NCBI GenBank assembly: GCA_041395945.1
Contig: JAWKZN010000001.1
Coordinates: 2,232,001 to 2,296,000, forward strand
From: Pseudomonadales bacterium
GTDB taxonomy: Bacteria > Pseudomonadota > Gammaproteobacteria > Pseudomonadales > Azotimanducaceae
Direction of reading: 5' to 3'
Length of the DNA: 64,000 nt
Under the pieces are notes generated by a model. That model saw nothing but the letters and a program-made list of their open reading frames with translations. It had not been told where the DNA came from and did no database searches. Shown one piece after another: positions 44,076-52,370 of this stretch. Positions within the stretch are counted from its first letter, which is position 1, and each line of letters begins with the position of its first letter. Made by a program: the position numbers and the translations under genes.

Positions 44076-45893
44076 TCAGCCCTGCCCGTTCTGCTGTTCC
44101 GGTGCGAACAGACTGGCCACGTGCCAGTCCGCACCAGGCACCCACTCATCGTCCGGCGACAGGATGCGCACCTTGCCCCGCTCGTTCCAGCACACCAGCG
44201 GAATGATGCGCCCCTGGTGTTTTTCCAGGTAAGCGGAGAAGTCGAACTCCTTGGACAATCGGGTCACACGAATTTCCCCACCCTGGGCGAGCAGGCTGGC
44301 GAACTTCGACAGACTGACGTTTTTGTCGAAAGCGCGACGCCCTCTGCGGGCAGAGGCCACCGTATGTTTTTCAGAGCGCTGTTCGTCCACCTCCAGCGTC
44401 TGGGGCAGGGTGTACACACTGTCCCGGCCGAACTCCGAAGCAAAGTGGCTGCACAACAGATCATTCTGATCCGCTCGCCGGGTGAGCGCCAGCAGCTTGC
44501 CGAGACCGGTCAGGTCGAGACGCATCTCAGCGTGGTCAGAAGCCGGGTTGCCGTAGTAGGTTTTCACACCCGCCATGCGGGCTTCCCGCACACCTTCCCA
44601 GGTTGAGTCAGCGATCAGCACCGGCACCTCGTTGGCCTGCAGCACCTCCGCAATCGCCCGCGGTACAGGACCGCTCCCCGCAATCAGAACGCCTTCCGAA
44701 GGCGGCGCTGCCACACCAAGCTTTCGCACCAGCGGCCCGGCTGTGAGGCTCTGAAACACCACAGTACCGATAATGATCACGAAGGTGAGCGGCACCAGCA
44801 TTTCTGCGCCTTCAAATCCCGCAGCTTCCAGGCGCATGGCAAACAGGGCAGAGATCGCCGCGGCAACAATACCGCGCGGAGCGATCCAGCTGAGGGCGAA
44901 CTTCTCTTCCCGGGTGAGATCCGAGCCCCGGGCAGAGAGCTGGATTTTCAGCGGCCGGGCGATGAACTGAATCACAAACAGCACCCCGAGGCTGGCCCAG
45001 CCCAGACTCATCACCTGTGCGAAATCGAGCCGGGCGGCCAGCAGAATGAACAACCCCGAGATCAGCAGCATGCTCAGACTTTCCTTGAAGTCGAGTATCT
45101 CCTCGAGGTGCACGCCCCGCATGTTCGCCAGCCATACGCCCATCACCGTCACCGCCAGGAGGCCGGACTCGGATTCCAGGGTGTCTGCAAGCACATAACA
45201 GGCAAACACCAGCAACAGAGTGGCCACATTTCTCAGGAAATCCGGTACCCGGCTGGCCCTCAGAGCAAGCCCCCACAGGTAGCCGAACACCGCACCAATC
45301 GCCAGTCCCGAGACGATGACCTGCACGAACCCGAGCACGGCCTCGCCGGTCGCATCGGAAAAACTGGTGGCGATGATCACGTTAAAAGTCAGCACCGCCA
45401 GCAGTGCGCCGACCGGATCGATGAGAATACCTTCCCAGCGCAGAATGTTGGCGATACGTCGATTCGGTCGCACAGCCCGGACCATTGGAACGATTACCGT
45501 GGGTCCGGTCACCACCATGACTGCGCCGAACAGGATGGAGATCTGCCAGCTCATTCCCACCAGAAAGTGTGCGGCCACCGCGCTGATCACCCAGGTGACG
45601 AAGAAACCGACGAGCACCATGTTGGTGACCACGGAACCATGACCCCGGATTTCTTCGCGCCGCAGTGTCAGGGCGCCTTCGAAAAGAATGACTGCCACTG
45701 CGAGCGAAACGAAGGGAAACAGCAGATCACCAAACAGCGCATCCGGGTTGAGCAGCCCGAGGCCGGGACCTATCAGAATGCCGGAAAGCAGCAGAAACAG
45801 AATCGCCGGCAGGTTGGTCAAAAACGCCAGCCACTGAGAAGCCAGCGACAGGACGCCGATACCGGCGAGGAGGAGCAATACCGTGTGATCCAT
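44076..45893 (-). CDS. CPA1 cation:proton antiporter with RCK-like tail
   Basis: 605 residues from the ATG at 45893 (AGGAA upstream). Twelve or so helices (1-400). The ion site is in WEGILIDPVGALLAV, and ESGLLAVTVMGVWLAN and WIAPRGIVAAAISALFA are as in NhaP-type antiporters. The C-terminus (about 415-600) holds a Rossmann-like RCK domain (GVLIAGSGPVPRAIAEVL) and a further soluble part. It is likely a Na+(K+)/H+ exchanger gated by a nucleotide or pH. Its promoter faces the repeat-filled gap. Confidence 0.93.
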   Translation of the reverse strand: MDHTVLLLLAGIGVLSLASQWLAFLTNLPAILFLLLSGILIGPGLGLLNPDALFGDLLFPFVSLAVAVILFEGALTLRREEIRGHGSVVTNMVLVGFFVTWVISAVAAHFLVGMSWQISILFGAVMVVTGPTVIVPMVRAVRPNRRIANILRWEGILIDPVGALLAVLTFNVIIATSFSDATGEAVLGFVQVIVSGLAIGAVFGYLWGLALRASRVPDFLRNVATLLLVFACYVLADTLESESGLLAVTVMGVWLANMRGVHLEEILDFKESLSMLLISGLFILLAARLDFAQVMSLGWASLGVLFVIQFIARPLKIQLSARGSDLTREEKFALSWIAPRGIVAAAISALFAMRLEAAGFEGAEMLVPLTFVIIIGTVVFQSLTAGPLVRKLGVAAPPSEGVLIAGSGPVPRAIAEVLQANEVPVLIADSTWEGVREARMAGVKTYYGNPASDHAEMRLDLTGLGKLLALTRRADQNDLLCSHFASEFGRDSVYTLPQTLEVDEQRSEKHTVASARRGRRAFDKNVSLSKFASLLAQGGEIRVTRLSKEFDFSAYLEKHQGRIIPLVCWNERGKVRILSPDDEWVPGADWHVASLFAPEQQNGQG

Positions 45894-46051
45894 GGGATTC
45901 CTGAGCAGGGCGGACGCCGCGCAGGTTAGCTGGTCGGTAACGGCAACTCCAGTCATAGGCCGTGTGCCATCGGGTCTACCGCCTCTTGTCCATCACCTAC
46001 TCAGGGCTGAAGGCACCGGGCTTGTTTTCGATGCGGATCGCGTGGCTGTGT

Positions 46052-46179
46052 TGGAGAGGGGGTTGCAGCGGACCTACACTCGGGCCCTCCGGGCTCCCCT
46101 CGATTGGTGGAGTTGCCCCGAAGCGGGTCAATCCACCTCTCTCGGCCTCGCTCCACGGTCCGCTGCAACCCCCTCTCCA
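46052..46179. repeat. Nested hairpin element A
   Basis: Outer arms of 23 bp are perfectly complementary: 46052-46074 (starting TGGAGAGGGGGTTGCAGCGG) and 46157-46179. Inside, 46106-46137 forms a second stem: GGTGGA/TCCACC with TTG/CAA and CCCG/CGGG in the core. Between arms and inner stem on the minus strand is GTGGAGCGAGGCCGAG, also found, with one change, in element B. The perfection of the arms implies recent origin or active maintenance. Confidence 0.85.
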
Positions 46180-46277
46180 TCCCAGCTTCAAGATGGATCC
46201 GAAAAATGCGGTGAGACTTCTCTGGATGCTGGCCAGCCTCACAGCCACGAAGCCTGAAAAGATTTACCAGGCGTGGG

Positions 46278-46408
46278 CGAGGACCTGCTACCCCGGGCCG
46301 TGTAGCGAGGCCGAGTACGGCGTTTTGACTCGTGCTCCTGCGCGAGGCAAAACGCCACGCGAGGGCACAGCGGAGCTGCCGAGCGAGGCCTGGGGTAGCA
46401 GGTCCTCG
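46278..46408. repeat. Nested hairpin element B
   Basis: Outer arms CGAGGACCTGCTACCCC (46278-46294) and its perfect complement (46392-46408) extend by GGCC/GGCC around one G-T mismatch to about 21 bp. The inner stem GGCGTTTTG (46319-46327) and CAAAACGCC (46348-46356) encloses ACTCG/CGAG. The plus strand carries GTGTAGCGAGGCCGAG between the outer and inner stems, as in element A read on the minus strand. The outer arm sequences of A and B are unrelated. Confidence 0.85.
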
Positions 46409-46492
46409 ACCATGCTCTGATCAATCAGTTTCCGAGTTTCTTTACTGAGCTCCTCAGGCCGGCCCGCAGCGGCAGATGGATGGCGGAATCAG

Positions 46493-46762
46493 CCTAGGGA
46501 GCCTCTGATTAAGTATCAACGCCTCAGAGCTTCTCGCAGCCGCTCCTGCAAGGCGCGACCCGAAAGCAATACTGGTTGTATTGGTGAGGGTCGCAACACA
46601 GCAGGGGCGGCTGCGATAAGCTCCCGGAGGGCGCGTCGTACAGGCGCTCTGGACTGCGTTGCACTTCTTGGCAATGGAACCACCATTGCCGGCGAAGTGC
46701 GTCTTGCCAGAACGCCGGTACGACACGCTGAGGCGTTGATACTTAATCAGAGTCTCCTAGGG
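46493..46762. mobile_element. MITE-like element with long terminal inverted repeats
   Basis: About 270 bp. The left end 46493-46527 (CCTAGGGAGCCTCTGATTAA onward) and right end 46728-46762 are inverted copies. There are 25 consecutive identical bases; the outer ten differ by one base and one gap. Both ends carry CCTAGG, which may be a target duplication. No open frame for a transposase exists. The body is two hairpins. One has arms 46534-46549 and 46601-46616 (15 of 16 paired) with inner GCGACCC/GGGTCGC and AATAC/GTATT. The other has GTCGTAC/GTACGAC, GCACTTC/GAAGTGC and GGCAATGG/CCATTGCC between 46635 and 46724. Confidence 0.8.
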
Positions 46763-47233
46763 TACGTCCCGATACCGGCGGCCCCGCTGCCGCACGGGGT
46801 CGAGCAGACTCCAGTTGCCCTGCTCCACTTCGAAGCCGTCGGGAAAGGGGGCCCTGGGTTCCATATCCAGTGACCGCATGACCCGGTCGTCCCGGTAGTA
46901 GCAGCGCAGCACCAGGCTGACCAGCACAAACACTGCGGGGGTAGCGCGAAGGATCTTAAGCACCTCTGTACCAGCGGCATCGTCCATTGACTGGAGCTTG
47001 CCGCCGCCGTATTTGCTGACAATGTCCGCCACCACCCCCAGCGCGCCAACGACCGCTGCTGCCATCGGTCGGGCAGTAGCGAGGATGTCCGCAAAGATCC
47101 GCGCATCGTCTGCGCCAGGCACCCCGTACTCGCTGCTGGATGGAATGATGGCGGCGGCGATCCAGCGCAGCAGTTCACGCTGTGCGGAATCGAGCACGTT
47201 CTCCCCGGCGATCAGTGAATCCTGGACACTCAT
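46757..47233 (-). CDS. Small subunit-like protein of GMC dehydrogenase (gluconate 2-dehydrogenase subunit 3 type)
   Basis: 158 residues from the ATG at 47233 with GAGG upstream. The helical protein begins with a region like gluconate 2-dehydrogenase subunit 3 (QRELLRWIAAAIIPSSSEYG, GADDARIFADIL) and ends RAPFPDGFEVEQGNWSLLDP. It starts 8 bp after the GMC oxidoreductase, so it is probably the partner subunit for maturation or export. No Tat motif is evident at its N-terminus. The TAG stop codon lies inside the right terminal repeat of the MITE-like element. Confidence 0.8.
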   Translation of the reverse strand: MSVQDSLIAGENVLDSAQRELLRWIAAAIIPSSSEYGVPGADDARIFADILATARPMAAAVVGALGVVADIVSKYGGGKLQSMDDAAGTEVLKILRATPAVFVLVSLVLRCYYRDDRVMRSLDMEPRAPFPDGFEVEQGNWSLLDPVRQRGRRYRDVP

Positions 47234-47241
47234 CTCACACC

Positions 47242-48843
47242 TCAAGCAAACAGATTGGCCAGGCGCTGCTTCATCGACCCGGCGATGTAGAGGGCGAGTG
47301 CCTGAATGGTCGGCGTCGGATTCACACCGGCTGAGGTCACGAACAGGCTGCCGTCCACGATAAAGAGGTTTTTCACATCGTGGCTTCGGCCCCACTCATT
47401 TACTACCGATGTGGCCGGATCCCGACCCATGCGCGCGGTGCCCATCAGATGCCAGCCGCCTACAGCCAGTGGCATCTCCGTCATCACGTCCGTGGCACCT
47501 GCAGCCTTGAGTACTTCTGTGCCACGTGCCACCGCAAAGTCGAGCATGCGGCGGCTGTTGTCACTGAGTTCGTAGTGAATGTGCGGCGCCGGGATGCCGT
47601 TCGGATCCTTCAGAATGGCATCCAGCGTCACCCGATTGTGTGCCTCCGGAAGATCCTCGCAGATACCCATCATGCCGGTAACCCGGTTGTGCATGGTCCG
47701 GTAGGCGCGGTGGTGCCCCTCACCCCAGGGTATGCGGCCCCTGAGCATGCCCATCAGTGCCGTACCGAGCGGTGCGCGACCCCGGTTGATCTCGTAGCTG
47801 AAACCGCGCACATAGCCGCGCGCCGGGTCGGTCTCGTAGAACTCCTGACTCCAGATACAGTTGGTCGGCCCTTTATAGCCATCGAGGGGCTCGTCAAAGA
47901 CGCCGAGGATGGCGGCATAGGGATGAAACATCAGATTTCGGCCGACCAGGCCGCTGCTGTTGGCAAGGCCGTCGGGGAAGGCGGTGGATGTGGAGTTGAG
48001 CAGGATTCGCGGTGTGCCCACGCCGTTACAGGCGAGCGCTACGACTTCGGCCGCCTGTCTGCACTCCACACCGGCGGCGTCGTAGTAGATCACGCCGTCA
48101 GCCATACCGGCGCTGTTCACGGTGATTTCCCGAACCCGGCAGCGGGTGCGCACCTCCACGCCACTGCGCAGGGCGTGCGGCCAGTAGGTGATGTCGGTGC
48201 TGGCCTTGGCACCCTGGGTACAGCCGGTGATACAGGCACCGAGATTGATGCAGCGATCCCGGCCGTCGTAGGGCTCGGTCGCCACGGTGCTGTCCGACGG
48301 CCACCAGTGCCAGCCGAGCGTATTGAAGCCTTGCGCCAGCCGCTGTCCCGCCTTGCCGAGGGGGACCGGTGGCATCTGTGGCTGCTTCGGGGGATAGGCC
48401 GGATCTCCGGCGAGTCCGGAGACCCCCATCATCCGGTCATTGAGATCGTAGTAGGGCGCGAGTGTTGTGTAGTCGATAGGCCAGTCGTCGGCGACACCAT
48501 CGAGGGTCCGCACCCGGAAATCACTCGGGTGGAAGCGCGGAAAGTGCCCGGCGTAGAGCACGGTACCGCCGCCCACCCCGTTGAAGTTAGCCACCTTGAT
48601 CGGCGATTCATCATCGTTGATCGGGTAGTCGGCAAAATTTCTGCGACGATTGGGGCTGAAGCTGAATTCGTCGAGCGCACGCGCTTCCCAGTCCCGACCG
48701 TTGGTCGGATAGTCGGCAGGATTCGGCCAGTCGCCCTGCTCGAGGCACAGGATGCGCATGCGGGTGTCGGCGAGACTCCAGGCCAGCGCCGCGCCCGATG
48801 CACCGGCGCCGATGATGAGCACATCAACGCTGTCGTCTGCCAT
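47242..48843 (-). CDS. GMC-family FAD oxidoreductase
   Basis: 533 residues: N-terminal Rossmann motif DVLIIGAGASGAALAWSL, GVGGGTVLYAGHFPRFHPSDF, CINLGACITGCTQGAKAS (Cys-containing loop), and the GMC C-terminal block GGWHLMGTARMG with NLFIVDGSLFVTSAGVNPT. Such enzymes oxidise alcohols, sugars or polyols and pass electrons through the small subunit to cytochromes. It is divergent from the esterase/PhyH operon, 212 bp away. Confidence 0.93.
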   Translation of the reverse strand: MADDSVDVLIIGAGASGAALAWSLADTRMRILCLEQGDWPNPADYPTNGRDWEARALDEFSFSPNRRRNFADYPINDDESPIKVANFNGVGGGTVLYAGHFPRFHPSDFRVRTLDGVADDWPIDYTTLAPYYDLNDRMMGVSGLAGDPAYPPKQPQMPPVPLGKAGQRLAQGFNTLGWHWWPSDSTVATEPYDGRDRCINLGACITGCTQGAKASTDITYWPHALRSGVEVRTRCRVREITVNSAGMADGVIYYDAAGVECRQAAEVVALACNGVGTPRILLNSTSTAFPDGLANSSGLVGRNLMFHPYAAILGVFDEPLDGYKGPTNCIWSQEFYETDPARGYVRGFSYEINRGRAPLGTALMGMLRGRIPWGEGHHRAYRTMHNRVTGMMGICEDLPEAHNRVTLDAILKDPNGIPAPHIHYELSDNSRRMLDFAVARGTEVLKAAGATDVMTEMPLAVGGWHLMGTARMGRDPATSVVNEWGRSHDVKNLFIVDGSLFVTSAGVNPTPTIQALALYIAGSMKQRLANLFA

Positions 48844-48911
48844 GGCGGCTCACTTTCGAGTGGTAGAAAGCCGGCAAGGATAGGTTTCGGATCCCTCGAA
48901 TTCAACGTTGC

Positions 48912-48994
48912 CGGGCCGTATGCCGGCACCTGTGCCGGGTCCTCTGCCGGACCGTACACCGGCACGAATGCCGGTGCTTCAACCGGCACGTTGG
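48912..48994. repeat. Clustered CCGGCAC-type repeats in a divergent promoter region
   Basis: GCCGG or ACCGG recurs about every 9-15 bases. One perfect dyad, CACCGGCA-CGAA-TGCCGGTG, lies at 48957-48976, and TGCCGGCA is itself a palindrome. The block sits between the GMC gene and the esterase gene. It may be several operator sites or a simple repeat expansion. Confidence 0.45.
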
Positions 48995-49055
48995 CCCGAA
49001 CCGATTCGATGGGCATACTGAAAGCGCCACCCCGCGCCGGATTGAGAAGTTCTGA

Positions 49056-50018
49056 ATGCCCATGGATCTGCAGACCTACGCCCGCCTCGGCCTCGACCAG
49101 CCCACCCCCGCCGAGGTCAATGGCCGCTCCAACGCCGACATACGCGCCTCCCTCGATCACCCCGGCGACCGCGTCTATCACCCCTGCCCGGAGGCTTTTC
49201 CCGATGAGGAGGTACCGGCCGGCACCCTGACCCGCTATCGCGACTGGGACCAGACCCGCATTTATGCGGACACCCTGCGGGATCTGTTCGTCTACCTGCC
49301 CGCCCGACTCGACCCCCGTGATCCTTTAGATCTGCTGGTGTGCAATGATGGTGCCGGCTATTCGAGTCTCAACGGCGCCGTACGCGCAACCCGGGTGCTC
49401 GACAGCCTGCACGCCAGGGGTGAAATCCGGCAGACCGTGGGCGTGTTTGTGAATCCCGGCCGCCCGCCGGATGCACAGAAGCCGGGCTACTCGAGTGACT
49501 ACAACGCCGCCATGCGTCAGCGCAGCCTCGAATACGATGCACTGACGCCCGACTACGGTGACTTTCTCGAAACAGAAGTTCTGCCCTTCGTCGCCCGGGA
49601 GCATCGCATCCGCATTACCCAGGACCCCACCCGCCGCACCATCTGCGGTATCAGCAGTGGTGGCATCTGTGCCTTTTCCGTCGGCTGGTTTCATACCCGC
49701 AGCTACCAGCGGGTGCTCAGCCACTGCGGCTCCTTTACCAACATACTCGGCGGACACAACTATCCCTACCTGGTGCGCACCACCCCGCGCAAAACGCTGC
49801 GCGTCTGTCTGCAGAGCGGGGTGAACGATGCCAGGACCCTGTTCGGCGACTGGGCGCTGGCGAACCAGACGATGGCGGAAGCGCTGAACTACGCCGGCTA
49901 CGATCATCGTTTCGAATTCGGCACCGGCGGGCACAGCCTGCGCCACGGTGGCGCGCTGTTTGCGGATTCACTGCGCTGGCTGTGGAGAACGGACGAAGAG
50001 CAGGAAGCACAGAAATGA
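49056..50018 (+). CDS. Esterase D/Fes-like alpha/beta hydrolase
   Basis: 320 residues. A nucleophile elbow GISSGGICAFS, an upstream strand LDLLVCNDGAGYSS, and a late His in GTGGHSLRHGG match enterochelin-esterase/esterase D family enzymes that hydrolyse esters. No signal peptide. A second ATG two codons in could be used. It opens a five-gene operon in which every downstream gene overlaps its neighbour by one to four bases or starts within a few bases. Confidence 0.88.
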   Translation: MPMDLQTYARLGLDQPTPAEVNGRSNADIRASLDHPGDRVYHPCPEAFPDEEVPAGTLTRYRDWDQTRIYADTLRDLFVYLPARLDPRDPLDLLVCNDGAGYSSLNGAVRATRVLDSLHARGEIRQTVGVFVNPGRPPDAQKPGYSSDYNAAMRQRSLEYDALTPDYGDFLETEVLPFVAREHRIRITQDPTRRTICGISSGGICAFSVGWFHTRSYQRVLSHCGSFTNILGGHNYPYLVRTTPRKTLRVCLQSGVNDARTLFGDWALANQTMAEALNYAGYDHRFEFGTGGHSLRHGGALFADSLRWLWRTDEEQEAQK

Positions 50019-50938
50019 GCGAACGGTTCACTCCCGGTCAGGTCGAGGCCTGGCGCCGCGAAGGCGGCGTGCTGATCGAAAACTTCTTTACACCTGAAGA
50101 AGTCCGGTCAGTACAGGCGGACTTTCGGCAGGTGTTCGGTCGCGGCGCGGGGGCCGATACACCCATGGTCCGCAGGAAGGCTGGCGAGACAGGCCGCTTC
50201 AGCGCCGCCCAGTTCGCCACCTTTGAAGCAGTGCCATGCGACTGTTCACCAGCGCTGAATCTGATCGGCGTGCATCCCGCCCTGATGGCATTCGCCCGCG
50301 CGGCCCTCAACACAACCGACGTGCACCTCTATCAGTGCCAGGTGTGGGCCAAGTTCACGGGCGCTGCGGACTACGATCAGCCCTTCCATTGCGATTTCTC
50401 CAATCACACCCTCACGGTGCCATCCGAAGACGCCTGCCTGAACTCGGTCACCATCCTCTGCTACTTCTCAGATGTCACCGATGCCCACGGGGCCATGCAC
50501 TACGTGCGCCGCACCGACAGCGCGCGGATCGCCCCCCCGGAAGCCACCCTGAGCAATGATCCCGATCTGCAGAAGCGCCTGCAGCCCTTCGAACGCTCCA
50601 GTGCTGCACCGGCGGGCAGTATTTTTCCCTATTCCATCGACGTGTATCACCGCGGCACCAACATGACCGCCCCCGGTGGCAGCCGTTATGCGGTGATGGC
50701 CTGCTATAAGAGAGCGGGCGACGACAGCGTGGGTTACCATGCCTGGCCCTTCCACCATCTGAAACCCTGGTATCGGATCTTCGATCATGCCACCCCGGAA
50801 CAACTGGCCTGCTTCGGCGTCAAGCCACCCGGCGATCCCTTCTGGACGGAAACCACACTGGCCCGGGCCGCCGCAAGATATCCCGGCTGGGATCTGACTC
50901 CCTACCGGGAAGCTGCACTGCAGAGGAACCACGGATGA
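50015..50938 (+). CDS. PhyH-family Fe(II)/2-oxoglutarate dioxygenase, copy 1
   Basis: 307 residues; ATG overlaps the upstream stop as ATGA. Phytanoyl-CoA hydroxylase fold: iron ligands in FHCDFSNH (HxD) and the distal His in VYHRGTNM, with the 2-oxoglutarate Arg in GGSRYAVM. Cytoplasmic. Family members hydroxylate small molecules, often lipids or natural products. The substrate is not predictable. The second PhyH gene in the operon is quite different in sequence, so two distinct hydroxylations are likely. Confidence 0.9.
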   Translation: MSERFTPGQVEAWRREGGVLIENFFTPEEVRSVQADFRQVFGRGAGADTPMVRRKAGETGRFSAAQFATFEAVPCDCSPALNLIGVHPALMAFARAALNTTDVHLYQCQVWAKFTGAADYDQPFHCDFSNHTLTVPSEDACLNSVTILCYFSDVTDAHGAMHYVRRTDSARIAPPEATLSNDPDLQKRLQPFERSSAAPAGSIFPYSIDVYHRGTNMTAPGGSRYAVMACYKRAGDDSVGYHAWPFHHLKPWYRIFDHATPEQLACFGVKPPGDPFWTETTLARAAARYPGWDLTPYREAALQRNHG

Positions 50939-52359
50939 ATCGAATCGCGCAACGCCGGGGACTGCTCACTGCCGCACTGCTCACCGCCGGACTGCTCACG
51001 GTAGTGGTGGGCTGCACCACCGTGACACTGCCACCCATCGACGGTATCGCCATCGAACATGTCACCCTGATCGACGGGGTGAAGGAGCCACGTGTGGATC
51101 AGCGCGTGATCATCCAGGGGGATCGGATCGTCTCCATCACGCCCATGTCCGCCAATGTGGCGTCGGCCACAGACGCCATAGACGCCACGGGGAAATTTCT
51201 GATCCCGGGCCTGTGGGACATGCACGTGCACTTTCTCTACGAGGAAGCCCTGACCCTGGAAATGGCGGATCTCTTTCTGCACTACGGCATCACCAGTGTG
51301 CGCGATACCGGCGGCGACCTCGCACTGATCACCGCACTGCGTCGCGGTCTGCAGGTGCGGGAGACCCCGGCGCCCAGAGTTTTCCTCTCCGGTCCGCTGC
51401 TCGACGGCCGCTTTGTTGTGTACGACGGTTCGGACCCGGGCCAGCCGCCGCTCGGCACCGGCGTGCCGGATGTCGACACCGCCCGTCAGACGGTTCAGGC
51501 GCTCAACGCTGCCGGTGTCGATTTCATCAAGATCTATGAACTGGTGGATCCCGCCGTATTCGATGCTCTGGTCGCAGAAGCCAGTCTGCTCGGATTGCCG
51601 ATCGCCGCACACGTGCCGCTGATGATGACGGCAGACACCGCAGGCCCTGCTGTGGATTCAATGGAACATCTGCGCAATATCGAGCTCGCCTGCGCGGCGA
51701 ACTGGCAGGAACTGCTCGCTGCGCGCCAGACGGAAATCAGCGGCTTCTCTGAAGGCCGGGGTTATGAACTGCGTCGTGACCTGCACGCCGCTCAGCGGCT
51801 CCCGGCGATCGCCGCCTACGATGAAACACGTTGTGACGGGGTACTCGACACACTCAAGCAGACTCTGCAGGTGCCAACTCTGCGTCTGAACACGGTGGCT
51901 GTGGTACGTCCCTTTGAAGCAGCCGACTGGCCCGCCGCGCTCGCCGAGCTGCCCGAGGATACCCGGCAGGACTGGCAGGCGCGCGCGGACGAGATGGCTC
52001 TGGCAGCCGCAACCGTTGATCCAGCCTTCTCCGACTGGAGTCTGTTTCTGATCTCCCGACTGAAAGCACGCGGAGTACCGATCGCAGCGGGTACCGACAC
52101 ACCCATCGGGCTGGGCATACCCGGCTACAGCCTGCACGAAGAGCTGGAACTGCTGGTGCGCGGCGGACTCACCCCCCAGGAAGCACTGCATGCGGCAACC
52201 ATGGAACCCGCCCGCTTCTTCGGCAGACAGGCCGAAATGGGACGTATCGAACCCGGCATGCTGGCCGACCTGGTACTGCTCGACGCCGACCCCCTGGCGG
52301 ACATCCGCAATACGCGCACCATCGACCGGGTGATGGCCGCCGGTGTCTGGGTGCGTTGA
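50935..52359 (+). CDS. Imidazolonepropionase-like amidohydrolase, lipoprotein
   Basis: 474 residues, ATG overlapping the PhyH stop. Residues 1-26 are a lipoprotein signal with lipobox VVGC. Metal motifs are WDMHVHF (HxH), the Lys in VDFIKIYELV, IAAHVPLM, the conserved His/Asp in SMEHLRN and AAGTDTPIGLG, and the C-terminal EPGMLADLVLLDADPL. It likely hydrolyses an amide or lactam in the periplasm. It is a different subfamily from the YtcJ-type enzyme at 859. Confidence 0.9.
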   Translation: MNRIAQRRGLLTAALLTAGLLTVVVGCTTVTLPPIDGIAIEHVTLIDGVKEPRVDQRVIIQGDRIVSITPMSANVASATDAIDATGKFLIPGLWDMHVHFLYEEALTLEMADLFLHYGITSVRDTGGDLALITALRRGLQVRETPAPRVFLSGPLLDGRFVVYDGSDPGQPPLGTGVPDVDTARQTVQALNAAGVDFIKIYELVDPAVFDALVAEASLLGLPIAAHVPLMMTADTAGPAVDSMEHLRNIELACAANWQELLAARQTEISGFSEGRGYELRRDLHAAQRLPAIAAYDETRCDGVLDTLKQTLQVPTLRLNTVAVVRPFEAADWPAALAELPEDTRQDWQARADEMALAAATVDPAFSDWSLFLISRLKARGVPIAAGTDTPIGLGIPGYSLHEELELLVRGGLTPQEALHAATMEPARFFGRQAEMGRIEPGMLADLVLLDADPLADIRNTRTIDRVMAAGVWVR

Positions 52360-52370
52360 GCGAGGAGAGC

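Larger units (their letters stand above)
45894..46756. other. 863-bp non-coding region packed with nested hairpins
   Basis: No convincing coding sequence in either strand: the short frames here are mirror images through inverted repeats. The region holds nested hairpin A (46052-46179), nested hairpin B (46278-46408) and the MITE-like element (46493-46762) with two more hairpins. It lies between two genes transcribed on the minus strand, downstream of the GMC subunit gene and upstream of the antiporter gene. The antiporter promoter must therefore be in or beside hairpin A. Confidence 0.8.

Noticed and set aside
45962..46420. Short open frames in the repeat-filled gap
   Set aside because: Plus and minus frames give near-mirror peptides because the DNA is palindromic; no homologous motif.
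46052..46762. CRISPR array
   Set aside because: Repeats are inverted, not regularly spaced direct repeats, and there are no spacers or cas genes.
47380..49230. Long plus-strand open frame opposite the GMC oxidoreductase
   Set aside because: Shadow frame; GMC motifs are clear on the minus strand.
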